Made by a program: the position numbers and the translations under genes
Shown here: piece after piece, positions 1 through 8,074 of the stretch
Numbering within the stretch: position 1 is the first letter of the stretch
How the letters are laid out: every line of letters begins with the position of its first letter
The notes under the pieces: model-generated
Database searches by the model: none
Seen by the model: only the letters and a program-made list of their open reading frames with translations
Told to the model about the DNA's origin: nothing
Source: Solobacterium sp.
GTDB taxonomy: Bacteria > Bacillota_I > Bacilli_A > Erysipelotrichales > Erysipelotrichaceae
Assembly: GCA_017543025.1 (NCBI GenBank)
Contig: JAFYGX010000043.1
Coordinates: 1 to 16,618 of the forward strand
DNA: 16,618 bases
Direction of reading: 5' to 3'

Positions 1-448
1 AAACACTTGCACACTTATACAGAGTCATTATATATGGAAATTTGTTTGACACGCAACAATCATAAAATGGCTTTCTGAACGGATAATCATGCAATCATGG
101 TGAACTAGCGCACAAATTCTTTATGCAATACAGACGGTTGCTGAAAGAGCGATCCGACTCCTTTCTGCACCCGATGCTTGATGGCCTTTTCAGATACTGC
201 CGGGTGTGCACGCTCATCTCCTGTATCATCTATACGCATCTACACTCCCCTTCGTGCAACACCATCCTTCTGCAGAACATTGCTCTTTTGACGCTCAACT
301 TCCATCTCTGCAGTCACGCTGTCTCTGCTTGATAACCTGTCTTACCACCCAGTTCCTGTTTCCGACACGTGGTGCACAGTATGCCAGACAGTCGTTTTCT
401 TCCCACTGGTTCAGGTATCGTTACGTGCATTGAAAAATGTCAAGGGTT
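1..448. other. Intergenic or decayed DNA, no recognisable gene
   Basis: I see no reading frame here with recognisable protein features. Short open frames on the plus strand (for example 123-332 and 206-433) are rich in Cys, His and Leu, have no ribosome binding site and resemble nothing I know. On the minus strand a stretch at about 296-421 reads as a plausible 41-residue protein tail (RYLNQWEENDCLAY near its start, ending in TGA), but a stop lies just upstream of it, so at most it is a remnant. Together with the neighbouring broken ATPase gene this looks like a zone of gene decay. Confidence 0.5.
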
Positions 449-771
449 TTATTCGGCTTCTTCTTCCGCCCGAAAGCCAGTCATGAATCTCTTCAGGAAA
501 AATCCGCTGAAGTACGGAAACGTATAGATATGGTCTTCGTGTCCAATATTGTTTTCTGAAAGCTTAACCCCATATCTGATATCCGGGTAACGATCTGAGG
601 CAACCAATGTTTTCATTGATTTCGACTGCCCATTTCTGGCTTTTACCTCAACAAGGATTAAGGATAAAGCAGAGCAAAAGAAAAAAATCCATCTCCAATG
701 TTGAATTCTCTTTCCTGTAATTGAACAGTTGATCTTCTGTTCTTCATCTATGCTGATTCGATAAGAAAACC
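449..771 (-). pseudogene. 3' remnant of a DUF4143 / AAA-14 type ATP-binding protein
   Basis: The minus strand from about 676 down to the TAA at 449-451 encodes a tail containing LVEVKARNGQSKSMKTLV, then YPDIRYGVKLSENNIG, then YTFPYFSGFFLKRFM. This matches the C-terminal DUF4143 region of the AAA_14 ATPases, which typically has a VEVKA nuclease-like motif followed by TFPYFxxFLLKRF. Just upstream the matching residues (NYRKENSTLEMDFF) lie in a different frame, with the shift at or near the A7 homopolymer at 681-687. Further up (about 751-771) a GFLIESA-like piece is followed by a stop. The ATPase domain is absent. The remnant is thus truncated and carries at least one frameshift and one stop. 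Family assignment is from remembered motifs. The exact 5' limit is unclear. Confidence 0.62.
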
Positions 772-865
772 TCTGAGATCGGCTTCACACGGACTTCGCT
801 GCCATCCGGGTCAAGTCCTCTCACAGAGGTACTACTTCTTACATGAAGAACTGTTTAATCTCTGT

Positions 866-1642
866 TCAAAGCTGATGCACCGCATCTGCCATTGCTGTTA
901 CTGCTTCTTTAATCACCGGTACCGAATCCTTACCGTACTGCCCGATCTGTTTTACCAGGGCAGAACCGACGATGGCGCCGTCACTGAGCTTTGCCATAGC
1001 TGCTGCCTGCTGTGGCGTACTGATGCCAAAGCCAACCGCACAGGGAATGGAAGAATGCTGACGGACAAGCCGAACCATGCCTTCGATATCAGTTGTGATA
1101 CTGCTTCTGACGCCGGTTACCCCAAGGGAAGAAACAATATACAGAAACCCTTCCGCTTCTTCTGCGATCCGGGCAATCCTTCCTTCTGAAGTCGGTGCGA
1201 TCATGGAAATCAGATCAATTCCATATTTCTTTGCAGACTCATGAAATTCTGCTTTCTCTTCAAACGGCACATCGGGAAGAATCAGCCCGTCTATGCCTGC
1301 CTTTGCCGCATTCTCCATGAACCGGTCCATGCCATAGGAATAGACCACATTGGCATAGGTCATAAATACAAGCGGAATCGAAATACGCTTTCTGAGGCGC
1401 ACCACAAGATCCATGATCTGATCGGTCGTTACCCCTGCTTTCAGTGCCCTCTCATCCGCATCCATGATGACCGGCCCTTCGGCAGTCGGATCGGAAAACG
1501 GAATGCCCAGCTCAATGAGATCTGCCCCTGCTTCTGCCATCGCAAGTACAATCTGCTCCGTTGTTTCAAGATCCGGGTCACCGCAGGTGATAAACGGAAT
1601 AAATGCCTTATGGCCTTCAAATGCATTCCGGATTCTGCTCAT
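866..1642 (-). CDS. trpA: Tryptophan synthase alpha chain
   Basis: Cytoplasmic subunit that cleaves indole-3-glycerol phosphate to indole and glyceraldehyde 3-phosphate and channels the indole to TrpB. The 258-residue length is normal for TrpA. An FITCGDPD motif lies at about 17-24, and the active-site strand [11 protein letters not shown] at 42-52 carries the catalytic Glu (E44). The position of the second catalytic acid (Asp60 in E. coli) is Glu here (E55, in PTAEGPVI). The phosphate-binding region [11 protein letters not shown] and the GAIVGSALV strand are present near the C-terminus. The ATG overlaps the trpB stop (ATGA) and is preceded by GGAG, supporting this start and translational coupling. 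It is the last gene of the operon. I see no hairpin with a T-run after its stop, so the operon's 3' end is not resolved. Confidence 0.96.
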   Translation of the reverse strand: MSRIRNAFEGHKAFIPFITCGDPDLETTEQIVLAMAEAGADLIELGIPFSDPTAEGPVIMDADERALKAGVTTDQIMDLVVRLRKRISIPLVFMTYANVVYSYGMDRFMENAAKAGIDGLILPDVPFEEKAEFHESAKKYGIDLISMIAPTSEGRIARIAEEAEGFLYIVSSLGVTGVRSSITTDIEGMVRLVRQHSSIPCAVGFGISTPQQAAAMAKLSDGAIVGSALVKQIGQYGKDSVPVIKEAVTAMADAVHQL

Positions 1643-2823
1643 TCGCTGATCTCCTCTCCCCGGTAGCGGGCAACACTGACGCAGTCCTTATCGCCTCTTC
1701 CGGACACCGTTACAACAATCTTCTTTTCCCTTCCGCATTTCTTTGCATACTTCATTGCATAGGCAAGGGCATGGGAAGATTCAATTGCCGGAATAATCCC
1801 TTCTGTCTTTGAAACATATTCAAATGCCTCAACCGCTTCTTCATCGGTTACCGCAACATACCTTGCTCTTCCGATATCGTTCAGATAGGCGTGCTCCGGG
1901 CCGATGCCAGGATAATCGAGACCCGCAGATATGGAATATACCGGTGCGATCTGCCCGTATTCGTTCTGACAGAAATACGACTTCATGCCATGAAAGATGC
2001 CGACTCTTCCGGTATGAATTGTTGCGGCAGTCTCTGGCGTATCAATTCCTCTTCCTGCCGCTTCACAGCCGATCAGCTCTACATCCGGATCCGGAATGAA
2101 GTGATAGAACGAACCGATCGCATTCGAACCGCCTCCGACACAGGCAATGACCGCATCCGGTAGACTTCCTTCCTCCTCAAGCATCTGCTGCCGGATCTCT
2201 TTTGAAATGACTGCCTGAAAATCTCTTACGATCGTCGGAAACGGGTGCGGCCCCATGACCGACCCAAGACAGTAATGCGTATCCGCAATTCTGGACGTCC
2301 ATTCGCGCATTGCCTGCGATACCGCATCCTTGAGCGTAGCCGTACCGGTTGTTACCGGGACGACTTCTGCTCCGAGCAGCTTCATCTTGTATACATTCAG
2401 CGCCTGACGTCTGGTATCTTCTTCTCCCATAAAGACAACGCATTCCATTCCGAACAGCGCTGCTGCAGTTGCGGTGGCGACGCCATGCTGGCCGGCACCG
2501 GTCTCCGCAATCAGCCTGGTTTTGCCCATCTTCTTTGCCAGAAGCGCCTGTCCGAGCACGTTGTTGATTTTATGCGCACCGGTATGATTCAGATCTTCCC
2601 GCTTCAGATAGATCTTCGCTCCGCCCAGATCCTCACTCATCCGCTTCGCATGATACAGCCGGCTGGGTCTTCCGGCATAATTATTGAAAAGAGCAGTCAG
2701 CTCCCGGTTAAATGCCTCATCATTCTTATACCGGTTATAGGCCTCTTCCAGTTCAATCACCGCATTCATCAGTGTTTCCGGAATATACTGTCCGCCATAC
2801 GGACCGAATCTTCCCTCTGTCAT
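1639..2823 (-). CDS. trpB: Tryptophan synthase beta chain
   Basis: PLP-dependent cytoplasmic enzyme that condenses indole with L-serine to give L-tryptophan in complex with TrpA. The 394-residue length is typical of the TrpB1 type. The start reads [15 protein letters not shown], as is usual. The PLP-binding lysine lies in HTGAHKINN (K85). The catalytic glutamate is in ETGAGQHG (E107), and the phosphate cradle GGGSNAIG follows near residue 231. The C-terminal segment has ESSHALAYA and VSGRGDKD, both conserved in the family. The start codon overlaps the trpF stop by ATGA, and a purine-rich GAGGAG sequence just upstream serves as ribosome binding site. TrpB and TrpA are therefore translated from adjacent coupled frames, as expected for a 1:1 complex. 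Confidence 0.97.
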   Translation of the reverse strand: MTEGRFGPYGGQYIPETLMNAVIELEEAYNRYKNDEAFNRELTALFNNYAGRPSRLYHAKRMSEDLGGAKIYLKREDLNHTGAHKINNVLGQALLAKKMGKTRLIAETGAGQHGVATATAAALFGMECVVFMGEEDTRRQALNVYKMKLLGAEVVPVTTGTATLKDAVSQAMREWTSRIADTHYCLGSVMGPHPFPTIVRDFQAVISKEIRQQMLEEEGSLPDAVIACVGGGSNAIGSFYHFIPDPDVELIGCEAAGRGIDTPETAATIHTGRVGIFHGMKSYFCQNEYGQIAPVYSISAGLDYPGIGPEHAYLNDIGRARYVAVTDEEAVEAFEYVSKTEGIIPAIESSHALAYAMKYAKKCGREKKIVVTVSGRGDKDCVSVARYRGEEISE

Positions 2824-3434
2824 TTCCGTTTCTCCTCTTCTCGCACTGCACGTACAAATGCCTTCATCTTTTCCGGATCTTTTCTTCCCCCGGTTTCAAT
2901 CCCGGAGCTTGTATCCACGCCATACGGATGCAGGAATGCAATGGCCTGCTGTACATTTTCCGGCGTCAGTCCGCCAGCCAGAATATATTCCCTTCCGCAT
3001 CCCTGCAGAAGACGCCAGTCAAACGTCTTTCCTTCGCCGGTCCCGCCATCCAGCAGAATCCGGTCGGCGCTGCTCTGTTCTGCATTTCGAAGATCTTCTG
3101 CAGTCTGAATCCGGAAAGCCTTGATCAGCGTTATCCCGGGCAATGCGGTTCTCAGATGCTGAAGACAGGCTTCATCTTCTGTTCCATGCAGCTGAACCAG
3201 ATCAATGATTCCGTTTCTTACAAAGGAAATGATCGATTCTGCCGGTTCATTTACAAATACGCCAGCCAGCGCAATCTCCTGATCGAGTGCCTTTCGTATA
3301 CTCCGGGCTTTCTCTTCTGTAATCGAGCGGCGAAAGCCGGAAGAGAGAATCATACCTGCAATGTCCGGCTTCGCCAGGCCTGCTGCGATGGCATCTTCTT
3401 TCGTGCAGAGACCGCATAACTTTATAACTGTCAT
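2820..3434 (-). CDS. trpF: Phosphoribosylanthranilate isomerase
   Basis: Cytoplasmic beta/alpha-barrel enzyme that isomerises N-(5'-phosphoribosyl)anthranilate to the CdRP intermediate used by TrpC. The 204-residue length fits the family. The N-terminal strand KLCGLC contains the general base cysteine (C7). QLHGTED lies at about 81-87, the general acid aspartate is in [15 protein letters not shown] (D129), and the phosphate-binding segments [10 protein letters not shown] and GVDTSSGIE are present. The usual phosphate-region motif near residue 30 is altered to SSGFRR, a modest departure. It starts 5 bases after the trpD stop and has no strong Shine-Dalgarno sequence of its own, suggesting translation coupled to trpD. 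Its stop overlaps the trpB start. Confidence 0.93.
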   Translation of the reverse strand: MTVIKLCGLCTKEDAIAAGLAKPDIAGMILSSGFRRSITEEKARSIRKALDQEIALAGVFVNEPAESIISFVRNGIIDLVQLHGTEDEACLQHLRTALPGITLIKAFRIQTAEDLRNAEQSSADRILLDGGTGEGKTFDWRLLQGCGREYILAGGLTPENVQQAIAFLHPYGVDTSSGIETGGRKDPEKMKAFVRAVREEEKRK

Positions 3435-3439
3435 CGCAT

Positions 3440-4465
3440 CTATACGGTCTGACTCCGACTGGCATAGCGATTCAGAACCTCTGCTGCGCTTCCGTTATCA
3501 ATCAGCTCTTCCGCTTTGCGGATACCTGCTTCCAGACTTTCCGCTTTTCCGCCGATATAAATGCCTGCTCCGGCATTCAGCACAACCGCAGTCCGCTTGG
3601 CATCACGAATCGTTCCGTTCAGAATCGCTCTTGTGATTTCCGCATTCGCTTCCGGTGTACCGCCTTTCAGTTCTTCTTTTGTTCCGCGGCTCAGACCGAA
3701 CTGTTCGGGGCTGATTGTGGTAGTGCGGTAAAACCCTTCTTTCAGCTCGCATACGGTTGTCTCTCCGGCAGCGGAGATCTCATCCAGCTTCTCCTGGCCA
3801 TATACGACCAGCGCCCGTTTTACGCCAAGCTGATCCAGCACTTTTGCCAGCGGCTCCACCAGGTATTCGTCATAAACCCCAAGCACGAAGTATTCCGGTT
3901 TTGCCGGGTTTGTCAGAGGCCCCAGGATATTGAACACCGTACGGAAGCCAAGCTCTCTGCGGATCGCACCGACATATTTCATCGCTGCGTGATATTTCTG
4001 CGCAAAGAAGAAACACATGCCGGTCTCTTTGAGCAGGGTCAGCGCCTGAGACGGGTCCTGCTGAATATTGATGCCAAGCGCTTCCTGACAATCTGCCGTT
4101 CCACTGAGAGAAGAAGCAGCCCGGTTGCCGTGCTTTGCGACCTTAATGCCGGAAGCAGCGATCACAAATGCGGCTGTGGTGGAAATATTGAATGAGTGTG
4201 CGCCATCTCCTCCGGTACCGACAATCTCAAGCACTTCCATGCCCGGATGTTCAACCGGAGTGGCATGCTCCCGCATTGCTGCGGCACAGCCGGAAATCTC
4301 CTCGATTGTTTCGGCTTTTGTGCTCTTTGTCGCAAGCGAGGCAAGAAAAGCGGCGTTCTGTGTCGGGGTTGTTTCACCGTTCATGATCTCATTCATAACG
4401 GTATAGGCTTCTTCAAATGTCAGATCCCCTTTGTTGGATATTTTTTCAATTGCTTCGCGAATCAT
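3440..4465 (-). CDS. trpD: Anthranilate phosphoribosyltransferase
   Basis: Transfers phosphoribosyl from PRPP to anthranilate, which is the first committed step encoded in this operon. The 341-residue length is typical of a stand-alone TrpD, and no TrpG glutaminase domain is fused to it. The alpha-helical N-terminus ([17 protein letters not shown]) is followed by the PRPP-binding GTGGDG loop (83-88) and FNIST. The anthranilate-binding KHGNRAASS (111-119) and the NILGPLTNP segment are both present. The ATG lies inside the 3' end of trpC (20-base overlap), with GGAG at a suitable distance. Placing trpD after trpC differs from the common trpEGDCFBA order, although the downstream order FBA is kept. 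Confidence 0.96.
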   Translation of the reverse strand: MIREAIEKISNKGDLTFEEAYTVMNEIMNGETTPTQNAAFLASLATKSTKAETIEEISGCAAAMREHATPVEHPGMEVLEIVGTGGDGAHSFNISTTAAFVIAASGIKVAKHGNRAASSLSGTADCQEALGINIQQDPSQALTLLKETGMCFFFAQKYHAAMKYVGAIRRELGFRTVFNILGPLTNPAKPEYFVLGVYDEYLVEPLAKVLDQLGVKRALVVYGQEKLDEISAAGETTVCELKEGFYRTTTISPEQFGLSRGTKEELKGGTPEANAEITRAILNGTIRDAKRTAVVLNAGAGIYIGGKAESLEAGIRKAEELIDNGSAAEVLNRYASRSQTV

Positions 4466-5252
4466 TCTGCTGTTCTCCTTTCAGTATCCTCAGCATTTCT
4501 CTCTTATCACTTGCTTTCATCATCGTTTCACCGATCAGCACCCCGTCGATTCCCGCTTCCTCCAGAAGCCGGATATCTTCTCTTGTTTTCAGCCCGCTCT
4601 CTGCGATCATCACCGCATCATCACTCAAGAGACTCCGGATTCGCCGGCTCGTTGTCACATCGACTTCAAAATTTCTGAGATTTCGGTTATTTACACCGAG
4701 AATCTTTGCCCCGCATCGCAGTGCAAGTTCCGCTTCGGCTTCCGAATGCGTTTCCGTCAGCGCATCCAGTCCGATTTCTTCACAGACCGCAAGGTATTCC
4801 TTCAGCTGTGCTTCGCTTAATGCCGAAACAATCAGCAATACTGCCGAAGCACCCAGCACCTTTGCCTCATAGATCATGTACGGATCGACAACGAAGTCTT
4901 TCCGTAGCACCGGCAGATTCACAATCTCCGCAATCTCCTTCAGATAAGTGTCCGCCCCAAGAAACAGCTCAGGCTCCGTCAGGCAGGATATTGCATCTGC
5001 ACCCGCCGCTTCATAATCGACAGCGATCTTGCGGTAATCGAATACCGGATCGATCATCCCGCGGGAAGGGGATGCTTTCTTGCATTCGCAGATAAATGAC
5101 ATCCCCGGCTGCTTCATCGCTTCAAGAAACGAAGGCCTTGCCGGAAGATCATCCGAATCTGCCATTGCCTTTATCGCTTCCAGCGGAATCTGTTTCTTTT
5201 TTTCCGTTACCCGCGCTTCTGCATAATCACAGAGCTGCTTCAGAATATCCAT
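4446..5252 (-). CDS. trpC: Indole-3-glycerol phosphate synthase
   Basis: Closes the indole ring, converting CdRP to indole-3-glycerol phosphate. It acts between TrpF and TrpA in the pathway. The 268-residue length is standard. Family residues can be read at E56 and K58 ([11 protein letters not shown]), K118 (VLRKDF), E167 (LTETH), N188-N189 (GVNNRNL) and S219 (IAESG), which match the catalytic set of known IGPS enzymes. The C-terminal [11 protein letters not shown] is conserved. The ATG is preceded by a strong GAAGGAGG ribosome binding site. It is the first gene of the operon, directly behind the T-box leader; nothing resembling trpE or trpG lies between leader and gene. Confidence 0.96.
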   Translation of the reverse strand: MDILKQLCDYAEARVTEKKKQIPLEAIKAMADSDDLPARPSFLEAMKQPGMSFICECKKASPSRGMIDPVFDYRKIAVDYEAAGADAISCLTEPELFLGADTYLKEIAEIVNLPVLRKDFVVDPYMIYEAKVLGASAVLLIVSALSEAQLKEYLAVCEEIGLDALTETHSEAEAELALRCGAKILGVNNRNLRNFEVDVTTSRRIRSLLSDDAVMIAESGLKTREDIRLLEEAGIDGVLIGETMMKASDKREMLRILKGEQQNDSRSN

Positions 5253-5269
5253 ATGCCCCTCCTTCTTTG

Positions 5270-5289
5270 TTTGGTTTTACTGAACCAAA
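5270..5289 (-). other. Small hairpin between T-box terminator and trpC start
   Basis: The sequence has 7-base arms TTTGGTT and AACCAAA around a 6-base loop. In the transcript it follows the terminator U-run and partly overlaps it, ending a few bases before the trpC Shine-Dalgarno sequence. It may simply be a spacer fold formed in read-through RNA. No function is shown. Confidence 0.35.
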
Positions 5290-5325
5290 AAATCCCTGAC
5301 AAAGAGTGTTTCTCTTTATCAGGGA
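5287..5325 (-). terminator. T-box intrinsic terminator of the trp leader
   Basis: Read on the minus strand, a 14-base-pair stem (5312-5325 with 5293-5306, one G-U pair) encloses a 5-base loop and is followed directly by six Ts (5287-5292). The first half of the stem contains the CGTCCCT needed by the alternative antiterminator, so the two folds are mutually exclusive. This is the off-state of the T-box switch. Confidence 0.93.
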
Positions 5326-5563
5326 CGATTTTCTTCAACCGTGGTGCCACCCTGTTTCATGCGGGCACGCCGCATGCACTTCAGCAGGATACTATCATAT
5401 CCCCGGGCGTTTAACGCTGCCCCTGCGTCACAGGATACTGAGCTGTGCCGTTCCCCCTGCCCTCCGTGATCCATCTGACAGACAGTGCTTCTGCCCGGCT
5501 CTCACCTGCCCGGACTCTCTGGAAGATCTTCTCTGCCGTTCTCTTCACATCATCGGTTTGTAT
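5287..5563 (-). promoter_or_regulatory. Tryptophan-responsive T-box leader (riboswitch)
   Basis: The leader senses uncharged tRNA-Trp and allows transcription of trpCDFBA when tryptophan is scarce. The T-box core AGGGTGGCACCACGG lies at 5339-5353. AGGG can pair with CCCT and ACG with CGT to build the antiterminator, leaving the UGGCACC bulge. The bulge UGGC would pair with a GCCA acceptor end, as expected for a tRNA with G73, the usual discriminator of bacterial tRNA-Trp. Upstream, AGAGAGTCCGGGCAGGTGAGAG is characteristic of Stem I, apart from small variations. A UGG codon (complement of 5471-5473) followed by A, in the context CAGATGGATCAC, is placed as the specifier. The GCG of the common T-box consensus is ACG here, with compensating CGT in the partner strand. 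Start is estimated from the promoter. Confidence 0.94.
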
Positions 5564-5569
5564 ATGACA

Positions 5570-5598
5570 ATGATATTACATGCATGCACTTATTGCAA
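5570..5598 (-). promoter_or_regulatory. Promoter of the trp T-box operon
   Basis: On the minus strand, TTGCAA (-35, 5593-5598) and TATCAT (-10, 5570-5575) are separated by exactly 17 bases. This places the transcript start near 5563, just before T-box Stem I. It sits in the short gap after the EAL gene, so the operon need not depend on upstream transcription. Confidence 0.72.
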
Positions 5599-5649
5599 GG
5601 GGTTTCATGAAATTTTCAATTATTTTTCACTGTTCAGATGAAACAGTTT

Positions 5650-7944
5650 TCATCTACCAAAATTCTGTTCAATAAACGATTCGATCTCCTGTGCCGGCAT
5701 CGGCTTTGCAAAATAGTAGCCCTGAAACATCCGGCATCCCATGGAACGGAGCGCTATATACTGTTCTTCCGTCTCCACTCCCTCCGTCAGGGATGCGATT
5801 CCGAGGTCTTCCGACATATTCAGAACATTATGCAGGATCATCTTCGCCTTGCCCGGATTATCGGTTCGAGTCAGGAAAAACATATCGATCTTCAGCACAT
5901 CCGCCGGCATATCCTTTAGCAGATTCAGCGAGGAAAAGCCGCTGCCGAAGTCATCGATTTCCACAACCACCCCGGATTCACGCAGCCTTCGAAGCAGTTC
6001 GAGACGCTTCTGCGCATCTGTCATCATCACCGTTTCTGTGATCTCAACACGCAGCTGTCTCGGATCGACTTCATATTTCTTTACCAGCCCGATGATCTCT
6101 TCCATTACATCCATGAAATAGAAGTCTTTCGGTGAAATATTGACGGATATGAACAGGCCCGGATGACTGACTTTCCAGTCTGAAAGAATCCGGCACGCAT
6201 TCTCCCACATGCATTTATCCAGCATCGCAATCATCCCGTTGTCTTCCAGAACCGGTATGAACAGTGCGGGAGAGAGGAATCCTTTTTCCGGATGTTTCCA
6301 TCTTGCGAGCATTTCCGCACCGACCACTCTGCCTTCCGAATTCACAATCGGCTGCAGATAGGAAAGCACATGTCCCAGCTCAATCGCTTCCGGAAGATCT
6401 TCGGAAATCTGCCGGCTCCAGAGAACCCTTTCCCGCATCTCATCGCCGTAATAGGCAACACATTGCTGGTAGTCCTGCTTAATTGTCTGCAGTGCCATAT
6501 TTGCCCTGTCAAACATGACGGATACTTCCAGATCCCGTTCCTTTACAACATAAACGCCGAAATGAATCAGAATATGATGTTCGATATCGCTGTCGCGGAC
6601 AGAAAGATGCGACAGATTCTTTGTCATGGCACCCGGATCAAATTCTCGGATCGGCAGAAACACTCCGAACTTATCCCCTTCCAGACGGCCGTAAATACTG
6701 CCGTGGCAAAGCACGGAGCGCAGCGCATCCGCAATCCGGATCAGAACCTGATCACCCGTCCTGCGGCCGAAAATATCATTGATGATCTTGAATTCCTTCA
6801 CATCGAGATAGATTACCGCATACTGGGTATGCGAATCTTCATCCAGCCGCTTCCGGACCAGCTGATACAGCGTTTCCCGGTTGTAAAGACCGGTCAGAAT
6901 ATCATGGGAAGAAAGATATTTTTCCTTCAGAAAATCCTTCTGTTCCTTTGTGTGATCCCGGATCGAAAGAAAGCTTCCGTCCACTTCTCCGAGCGGATCC
7001 TTGACGACCCGTTTTTTCATGACATAATAGCGGCATTCTTCGCCGCTTCCGATCTCCACATTCTCCGTCCAGTCCCTCTGCGCTTCAAATTCATTTCCTT
7101 CTCTGGAGCCGAATATCTTCTGAAGCTTTGCGGAAACCTGCTCGGTATGTTCCGCTTCCAGCCCGAGAAACTTCAGTCCGGGTTCATTCGCCCAGATACA
7201 GCGTCCGCTGTGATCAAAAAAAAACAGCATCTCTTCCATTTCGGAAACAATTCCCGCCAGCATCTGATTCAGCAGCCTGGTTGGCCGGTAATGAAGCGAA
7301 AAGACATAGACCAGCAGTCCGAACACGCCGAAGCCGATCATACTCTGATCGATCGGCGTTCTGGAAAAGATAAAAAATGTCTCCGCAAGCCCGGTTGCGA
7401 TCATCGTGACCAGAATGATCGAATAGCGCTCCGAATTGATCTTCGGGCTCTCCAGTGTCTTGCGGAAGAAAATGAACAGAACCACAGCGAAAATGCCATA
7501 GTCGACAATCCGGTGAACGGTCTGACCGAAAAACGGAACAACCCGGTAATACGGAATACGGTCGACCAGTATCATCTCGGTTCCGAACGCATGATGAAAT
7601 AAGGGATTCAGAAGCAGCTGAACTGCATCCAGAACAAGAATCAGATAAACCAGTCTTCTCGCATTCTTATTCGCCCATTTCAGATTGCAGTAAAACAGAG
7701 AAAACTCAAGCACGGCAGCCATTACGAGATCCATGCCGAGGAAATAGATATATAACCCGATCAGAGACACTGCCTGAACAGTCGACACCGTCAGAATCAG
7801 ATTGCCGAGAATCGGCGGCACAAGCGCAAACAAAAGTGCAGATACATATCTGCCGATCGGTTTTTCAGAACGGCGTGCAAGAAACGAAGTCACTGCACAG
7901 GCAACGGACAGAACCAGAAATATCACCGCAAACCGATTTCTCAT
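5650..7944 (-). CDS. Membrane-bound GGDEF-EAL protein, probable c-di-GMP phosphodiesterase
   Basis: Protein of 764 residues with several hydrophobic segments at about 1-210, resembling the 7TM sensor region found in front of histidine kinases. A PAS-like segment follows (about 230-335, FFFDHSGRCIWANEPGLKFLGL). Next come a GGDEF domain (about 345-500) and an EAL domain (about 515-760). The GGDEF signature is EGDKF (422-426), so cyclase activity is unlikely. The EAL signature is EML (544-546), but the metal and catalytic positions are kept: E544, N602, E634, D664-D665, K685, E721 and Q741. This supports hydrolysis of cyclic di-GMP, with the degenerate GGDEF perhaps acting as a nucleotide-sensing partner. 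No clear Shine-Dalgarno sequence precedes the ATG, so the start is less certain than the domain calls. It is monocistronic by spacing: 130 bases follow cdaR, and the trp promoter follows. Confidence 0.88.
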   Translation of the reverse strand: MRNRFAVIFLVLSVACAVTSFLARRSEKPIGRYVSALLFALVPPILGNLILTVSTVQAVSLIGLYIYFLGMDLVMAAVLEFSLFYCNLKWANKNARRLVYLILVLDAVQLLLNPLFHHAFGTEMILVDRIPYYRVVPFFGQTVHRIVDYGIFAVVLFIFFRKTLESPKINSERYSIILVTMIATGLAETFFIFSRTPIDQSMIGFGVFGLLVYVFSLHYRPTRLLNQMLAGIVSEMEEMLFFFDHSGRCIWANEPGLKFLGLEAEHTEQVSAKLQKIFGSREGNEFEAQRDWTENVEIGSGEECRYYVMKKRVVKDPLGEVDGSFLSIRDHTKEQKDFLKEKYLSSHDILTGLYNRETLYQLVRKRLDEDSHTQYAVIYLDVKEFKIINDIFGRRTGDQVLIRIADALRSVLCHGSIYGRLEGDKFGVFLPIREFDPGAMTKNLSHLSVRDSDIEHHILIHFGVYVVKERDLEVSVMFDRANMALQTIKQDYQQCVAYYGDEMRERVLWSRQISEDLPEAIELGHVLSYLQPIVNSEGRVVGAEMLARWKHPEKGFLSPALFIPVLEDNGMIAMLDKCMWENACRILSDWKVSHPGLFISVNISPKDFYFMDVMEEIIGLVKKYEVDPRQLRVEITETVMMTDAQKRLELLRRLRESGVVVEIDDFGSGFSSLNLLKDMPADVLKIDMFFLTRTDNPGKAKMILHNVLNMSEDLGIASLTEGVETEEQYIALRSMGCRMFQGYYFAKPMPAQEIESFIEQNFGR

Positions 7945-8074
7945 AGGAACACTTTATCATGGCTGGCATTGAAAAATAACAAAATGTGTCATAACAGTAC
8001 AGTTACCAAATGTCTGTTCCGGAAAATCGATTCGTTTTCAGCAACCCCTGTTTCTAACGCCTGCAGGCATGCGT

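Noticed and set aside
46..66. TTGACA followed by CATAAA as a promoter
   Set aside because: The spacing of 9 bases is far too short, and nothing usable lies at 17.
123..433. Two short overlapping plus-strand frames
   Set aside because: No ribosome binding site, odd composition, no family resemblance.
817..829. Hairpin CCTCT / AGAGG as terminator of the trp operon
   Set aside because: Five base pairs with a 3-base loop and no T-run.
2245..3108. 287-codon open frame on the plus strand
   Set aside because: It runs antisense across trpB and trpF, both of which have complete family motifs. The translation looks like low-quality shadow sequence rich in Cys, Arg and Ser.
5629..5647. Hairpin ACTGTT / AACAGT as terminator of the EAL gene
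   Set aside because: Only six base pairs, and no T-run follows on the minus strand (GAAAAATAATT).
6292..7602. 436-codon open frame on the plus strand
   Set aside because: It lies opposite the GGDEF-EAL gene, whose domain residues are unmistakable. The plus-strand translation has no recognisable features and arises from the codon use of the minus gene.
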